Source: Afipia sp. P52-10
GTDB taxonomy: Bacteria; Pseudomonadota; Alphaproteobacteria; Rhizobiales; Xanthobacteraceae
Direction: 5' to 3'
DNA length: 64,000 nt
Assembly (NCBI RefSeq): GCF_000516555.1
Contig: NZ_AZSJ01000003.1
Location: 274,460 to 338,459, forward strand
Shown here: positions 60,518 to 64,000 of the stretch, piece after piece
Layout of the letters: each line of letters starts with the position of its first letter
Position numbering within the stretch: the first letter of the stretch is position 1
Position numbers and translations under genes: made by a program
The notes under the pieces: model-generated
What the model was told of the DNA's origin: nothing
The model's input: the letters and a program-made list of their open reading frames with translations, nothing else
The model's database searches: none

Positions 60518-61546
60518 TCAGTTACGGACCGCGGAGGCGTCAGGTTCGGCGCGGATACAGCGAACCACCCGCCCCTCTCCCAGCACGATGTCCTGCGCAT
60601 CCTCCTTGTGGCAGCGGTCAAGCGCGTAATTGCAACGCGGCGCGAATGCGCAGCCCGGCGGCAGCGTCGCAAGATTCGGCGGTTGTCCGCGGATCATTTC
60701 GAGCGGCTTGCCGCGCATACCGCCATGAACCGTCGATGCGAGCAGCCCCTCCGTATAAGGATGCTTTCGTGCGCCGAGCACATCGGAGACCGAGCCGGTT
60801 TCCACCAGGCGCCCGGCATACATCACCCCCACCTTGTCGGAAATTTCCGCGGCGACCCCGACGTCATGGGTGACGAACACGACGGCCATTCCGAGTTCGG
60901 CCTGCAATTGCCGCAACAAAAGCAGAATCTGGATCTGCACGGTCACGTCGAGCGCCGTCGTCGGCTCGTCGGCCAGCAATACGGAGGGCTTGCACGCCAA
61001 CGCCATCGCGATCATCGCCCGCTGGCGCATGCCGCCGGACATCTCGTGCGGATAATTCTTCAATCGGCGAGCTGCGGACGGAATACAGACCAGATCGAGC
61101 AGTTCGAGAGCTCGTTTCGTGGCGCTGCGCTTATCAATGCCCTCCTGAGTGATGAGAATCTCCGCAATCTGGTCGCCGATGGTGAACACCGGATCGAGCG
61201 CCGTCATTGGCTCTTGGAAAATCATCGAGATCACCGGTCCGCGAATTGCCGAACGCTCGGCCTTGCTCATCGCGGCAACATCGCGTCCCATCACCGAAAC
61301 CTTGCCGCTCAGGCGCGCATAATCCGGCATCAAGCCCATCAGCGCGCGCAACGTCACGCTCTTACCGGACCCGGACTCCCCGAGGATCGTCAGGATTTCG
61401 CCGCGCGCAAGCGTCAGACTGACGCCGTTGACCGCTTTGACCGTCCGCTCACGCCGCACGAACTCGACCGTGAGATTCTCCAACTGAACCGCCGGAGACT
61501 GGGACACCGGCATAGCTGCGGCGGAGGAAAGCTCTGTTTTCAACAT
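60518..61546 (-). CDS. Oligopeptide-type ABC transporter ATP-binding protein (DppD/OppD-like)
   Basis: 342-residue ATPase. Walker A GESGSGKSVTL, signature EMSGGMRQRAMIAMAL, Walker B LLADEPTTALDVT, H-loop VTHD. The C-terminal oligopeptide-transporter domain has PGCAFAPRCNYALDRCHKED, whose cysteines in OppD/DppD relatives bind a Fe-S cluster. The ATG lies 1 nt past the DppF-like stop codon, so the two ATPases are coupled. 57 nt separate it from the binding-protein gene downstream. Confidence 0.94.
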   Translation of the reverse strand: MLKTELSSAAAMPVSQSPAVQLENLTVEFVRRERTVKAVNGVSLTLARGEILTILGESGSGKSVTLRALMGLMPDYARLSGKVSVMGRDVAAMSKAERSAIRGPVISMIFQEPMTALDPVFTIGDQIAEILITQEGIDKRSATKRALELLDLVCIPSAARRLKNYPHEMSGGMRQRAMIAMALACKPSVLLADEPTTALDVTVQIQILLLLRQLQAELGMAVVFVTHDVGVAAEISDKVGVMYAGRLVETGSVSDVLGARKHPYTEGLLASTVHGGMRGKPLEMIRGQPPNLATLPPGCAFAPRCNYALDRCHKEDAQDIVLGEGRVVRCIRAEPDASAVRN

Positions 61547-61547
61547 G

Positions 61548-62615
61548 TCATGCTCCAGCGATGGCCTGACTGTGCCCGGAAGCCGGACTAAATATGTGAC
61601 ATGCTACCTGGTGGCGCGGCGGCGAATCCGGCGTCGCTACAAGCGATGGCTCCCTCGACGCGCAGATATCCTCTGCGAACTTACAGCGTGTGCGGAAGCG
61701 GCACCCCGACGGCGGGTTGAGCGGGCTCGGCGGATCGCCCGTCAACGGCATCTCACGCGTGCGACAGTTCGGATCGAAACTGGGCTTCGACTTTAGCAAG
61801 GCCCGCGTATAGGGATGACGCGCATTGCTGTAGATTTCATCGACCGGCCCGGTCTCCACCACCTTGCCGAGATACATCACCATCACATGATCGCTGATGA
61901 ACTCGACGACATTCAAGTCGTGACTGATGAACATGTAGGTGAGGTCGAACTTCTCCTTCAATTCGACCAGCAGGTTCAGCACCTGAGCCTCGACGGACTT
62001 GTCGAGTGCCGACACCGACTCGTCCAAAATCAACAGCTTCGGCTGCAAAGCCAAGGCGCGCGCGATATTGACGCGCTGACGCTGACCACCCGACAGCTCA
62101 TGCGGATAGCGCCGCATGTACTGTGACGGATTCAGGCCCACCTCGCGCAGCAGCCGCTCTGTTCGCGCGTCGGCCTCCGCCGGCGGCAGGCCATGCATTT
62201 TCGGTGCATACGAGATCGAATCGGCAATCGTCAGCCGAGGATTGAGGGAGGCGAAGCTCTCCTGAAACACCATCTGGACCTGACGACGCAGGGCCGCGAC
62301 ACTGATGCCGCGCACATGCCCGACCGGATCGCCATCGTAGATGAGCGTTCCGGAATCGGGAACGATCAACTGCATGATCAAGCGCGCGGTGGTGGATTTC
62401 CCGCAGCCGGACTCGCCGACGACGCCGAGCACCTCCCCTTTCTTGATCTCGAACGAAACATCATCGACCGCTTTCACCTGGGCGGTGACACGATTCAGAA
62501 TTCCGCCGCGCACCGGAAAATACTTCTTGAGATTCTGCACGATCAGCAGCGGCTGTGCGGCACCGCCGCGGACTTCCTCGGGTGCTGGCGGAAAGTAAGC
62601 CTGGAACGACGACAT
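61548..62615 (-). CDS. Oligopeptide-type ABC transporter ATP-binding protein (DppF/OppF-like)
   Basis: 355-residue ATPase partner. Walker A GESGCGKSTTA, signature ELSGGQRQRVNIARAL, Walker B LLILDESVSALDKS (Ser-Val in place of the usual Pro-Thr, common in OppF), H-loop ISHDLNVV, and the C-terminal SGCRFRTRCKFAEDIC domain with its cysteines. The start at 62615 has AAGGA 7 nt upstream; extension to 62666 overlaps the permease gene. Works as heterodimer with the DppD-like subunit. Confidence 0.94.
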   Translation of the reverse strand: MSSFQAYFPPAPEEVRGGAAQPLLIVQNLKKYFPVRGGILNRVTAQVKAVDDVSFEIKKGEVLGVVGESGCGKSTTARLIMQLIVPDSGTLIYDGDPVGHVRGISVAALRRQVQMVFQESFASLNPRLTIADSISYAPKMHGLPPAEADARTERLLREVGLNPSQYMRRYPHELSGGQRQRVNIARALALQPKLLILDESVSALDKSVEAQVLNLLVELKEKFDLTYMFISHDLNVVEFISDHVMVMYLGKVVETGPVDEIYSNARHPYTRALLKSKPSFDPNCRTREMPLTGDPPSPLNPPSGCRFRTRCKFAEDICASREPSLVATPDSPPRHQVACHIFSPASGHSQAIAGA

Positions 62616-62625
62616 ACGGAATTCC

Positions 62626-63537
62626 TTACTGCTCGTGACGAATATCCATGGCGGTACGGAAGCCATCGCTCATGAGGTTGAAGCACATCGACGTGATGAA
62701 GATCATGACGCCTGGTATGGCCGCCACGAGCGGCTGGACGTAGATCGCCTGGCGCAACGCATTCAGCATCAATCCCCATTCGGCTTCCGGCGGCTTCGCA
62801 CCGAGGCCGAGGAAGGAAAGTCCCGCCGACAGCACGATCGAAACGCTGATCAGGCTCGTCGCGTAAACCAGAATCGTGCCGAGCACGTTCGCGAGAATGT
62901 GGTGACGGATGATCTGGGTAGTGGTCGTGCCGCTCGCCTTGGCAGCATCGACGAAGTCCAGCGAACGGACCTGGGCGGTCACACTCTCCGAGATGCGCAC
63001 CAGGGGCGGAATGAAGACGATCGACAACGCCAGGATGGCATTGGTGAAACCGCTACCGAGAATGCCACAGATGGCGATCGCCAGCAGGATCGACGGAAAG
63101 GCGTAAAAGACATCCATTGTCCGCATGATCATTGTGTTGACCCAGCCGCCGGCATATCCCGCGATCACGCCGAGCAAACCGCCGATCAGCAGCGCGATGC
63201 CGACGGGCAGCACGCCGGACAGCAACGACAGCCGACCACCGTAAGCGATGCGGCTCCACACGTCGCGCCCCGTCTCGTCGGTTCCGAGCCAATGATTCGG
63301 GGTGCCGATCGGCTTGAGACGACGCAGGATGCTGCCTGCATAGGGATCGTGACTGGTCACGAACGGCGCGAAAACCGAGATCGCAACGATCATCAGAAGG
63401 ATAATCGTCACCGTCATCGTGACCTTGTCACGTTTGAGGCGCCCCCAGACATTCCGCCAGTAGCCGGCATTGGAATTGAGCGGCGGCGCGATTACGACTT
63501 CGGTATTGCTGGATGAAACGGCCGGCACGTCAGTCAC
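62626..63537 (-). CDS. Dipeptide-type ABC transporter permease (DppC-like)
   Basis: 303-residue inner-membrane permease with six helices; N-terminal helix TMTVTIILLMIVAISVFAPF, periplasmic GTPNHWLGTDETGRDVWSRI, EAA-type loop VDAAKASGTTTTQIIRHHIL and SAGLSFLGLGAKPPEAEWG. GTG at 63537 is chosen: GGGGGG lies 5 nt upstream and it falls just after the DppB-like stop at 63551; the longer frame to 63678 overlaps DppB and reads as its shadow. Confidence 0.9.
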   Translation of the reverse strand: MTDVPAVSSSNTEVVIAPPLNSNAGYWRNVWGRLKRDKVTMTVTIILLMIVAISVFAPFVTSHDPYAGSILRRLKPIGTPNHWLGTDETGRDVWSRIAYGGRLSLLSGVLPVGIALLIGGLLGVIAGYAGGWVNTMIMRTMDVFYAFPSILLAIAICGILGSGFTNAILALSIVFIPPLVRISESVTAQVRSLDFVDAAKASGTTTTQIIRHHILANVLGTILVYATSLISVSIVLSAGLSFLGLGAKPPEAEWGLMLNALRQAIYVQPLVAAIPGVMIFITSMCFNLMSDGFRTAMDIRHEQ

Positions 63538-63550
63538 ATCGCCCCCCAAT

Positions 63551-64000
63551 TTATCGACGAATACGCGGATCGATGATCGCCTGCGCGATATCGACCAGCA
63601 GGTTGAGAACGACGAAGAAGAATGCCAGCACCAGAATCGTCCCCTGCAGAACGGGGATGTCGCGCCGGAAGATCGCAAGGTTGAGCAGGTTGCCCGAACC
63701 GGGCCAGTTGAACACCGTCTCGATCAGGATCGACCCGCCGAGCAGATAGCCGAACTGCAATCCCATCACGGCGAGAACGGGAGGCGCTGCATTCTTGATG
63801 ATATGCAGCAGAATGCGGCGCGGTCTCAGTCCCTTGGCTTCAAGCGCACCGACGAACTCCTGGCTGCGGATATCGAGCACCGTCGCGCGAACGAGACGGG
63901 CGACGACGCCCATCGGTATCAACGATAGAGTTACGACCGGGAGAAGCAGATGGACAAGAAGATCGAAGCCGCCGTCCCCCATGCCCTGCGCTGGTAGCGC
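63551..64000 (-). CDS. Dipeptide-type ABC transporter permease (DppB-like), N-terminus outside the window
   Basis: C-terminal 149 residues of a DppB-type permease, continuing without a stop to the right edge. Visible: LVHLLLPVVTLSLIPMGVVA, EAA-type loop FVGALEAKGLRPRRILLHII, GLQFGYLLGGSILIETVFNW, PVLQGTILVLAFFFVVLNLL and the end DIAQAIIDPRIRR, the standard C-terminus. The ATG at 63982 is internal. First visible gene of the importer operon, pairing with the DppC-like permease. Confidence 0.93.
   Translation of the reverse strand, partial: ALPAQGMGDGGFDLLVHLLLPVVTLSLIPMGVVARLVRATVLDIRSQEFVGALEAKGLRPRRILLHIIKNAAPPVLAVMGLQFGYLLGGSILIETVFNWPGSGNLLNLAIFRRDIPVLQGTILVLAFFFVVLNLLVDIAQAIIDPRIRR

Noticed and set aside
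1-64000. tRNA, rRNA, transposase, integrase or phage genes
   Set aside because: None could be recognised on either strand; no tRNA-like attachment site or insertion-sequence ends were seen.

Overview
The window is a 64 kb piece of a high-GC alphaproteobacterial chromosome, most likely from the Bradyrhizobium/Rhodopseudomonas/Afipia group (Nitrobacteraceae). This rests on the protein types, on the Opa-like plus OprB fused porin, on HWE-type kinases, and on a 47-bp AGCATGATC...GATCATGCT palindrome typical of those genomes. No rRNA, tRNA, CRISPR array, phage or transposase was seen. The left edge starts just past the stop of a formamidase; the right edge cuts a dipeptide-type ABC permease.

Region 1 (45-10747): an amide/urea nitrogen locus. 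Formamidase (fmdA) and a complete UrtABCDE branched-chain-type ABC importer lie on the minus strand. Divergent from them is a very unusual sensor kinase in which a whole NCS1 permease is fused, through a nine-cysteine linker, to a hybrid histidine kinase; it overlaps by 8 nt a REC-LuxR response regulator. The natural reading is a substrate-sensing pair controlling the amide importer and amidase.

Region 2 (10748-17261): a marR-emrA-emrB multidrug efflux operon with a 12-bp palindrome upstream, a class-I glutamine-amidotransferase-like hydrolase (PuuD type), and a large porin.

Region 3 (17502-23873): acyl-CoA/organic acid catabolism. It has an orphan TctC binding protein, an SDR of the dienoyl-CoA reductase type, two acyl-CoA dehydrogenases, two paralogous TetR regulators back to back, and a strong 11-bp-arm inverted repeat in the divergent SDR/dehydrogenase promoter. 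A small coiled-coil protein closes the region.

Region 4 (23927-45633): a Wzx/Wzy-type exopolysaccharide cluster. Precursor genes (ugd, manC), an FkbM methyltransferase and the initiating sugar transferase are on the minus strand. The plus strand carries a PPP-family phosphatase, a short OPX export protein paired with a beta-barrel, a BY-kinase/co-polymerase with a C-terminal tyrosine cluster, a polymerase, four further glycosyltransferases, two acyltransferases and a flippase, mostly with 4-nt overlaps. A Tat-exported GH10 endoxylanase sits inverted inside the cluster, and a secreted four-cysteine protein ends it.

Region 5 (45787-54423): an SDR, a good terminator, then two kinase genes on the minus strand: a 1905-residue soluble hybrid kinase with eight near-perfect 92-residue HAMP repeats plus divergent flanking copies, resembling fungal group III (Nik1/Os-1) kinases, and an HWE-family REC-PAS-kinase-REC protein 8 nt downstream.

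Region 6 (54715-64000): a membrane-associated three-subunit dehydrogenase (Tat-exported small subunit, GMC flavoprotein with a Cys cluster, triheme cytochrome c), followed by a dipeptide-family ABC importer.

The most notable systems are the NCS1-permease/kinase fusion beside an amide locus, the long poly-HAMP kinase, the OPX/beta-barrel polysaccharide translocon, and the xylanase embedded in the polysaccharide cluster. All functional assignments come from reading sequence motifs; no database search was run.
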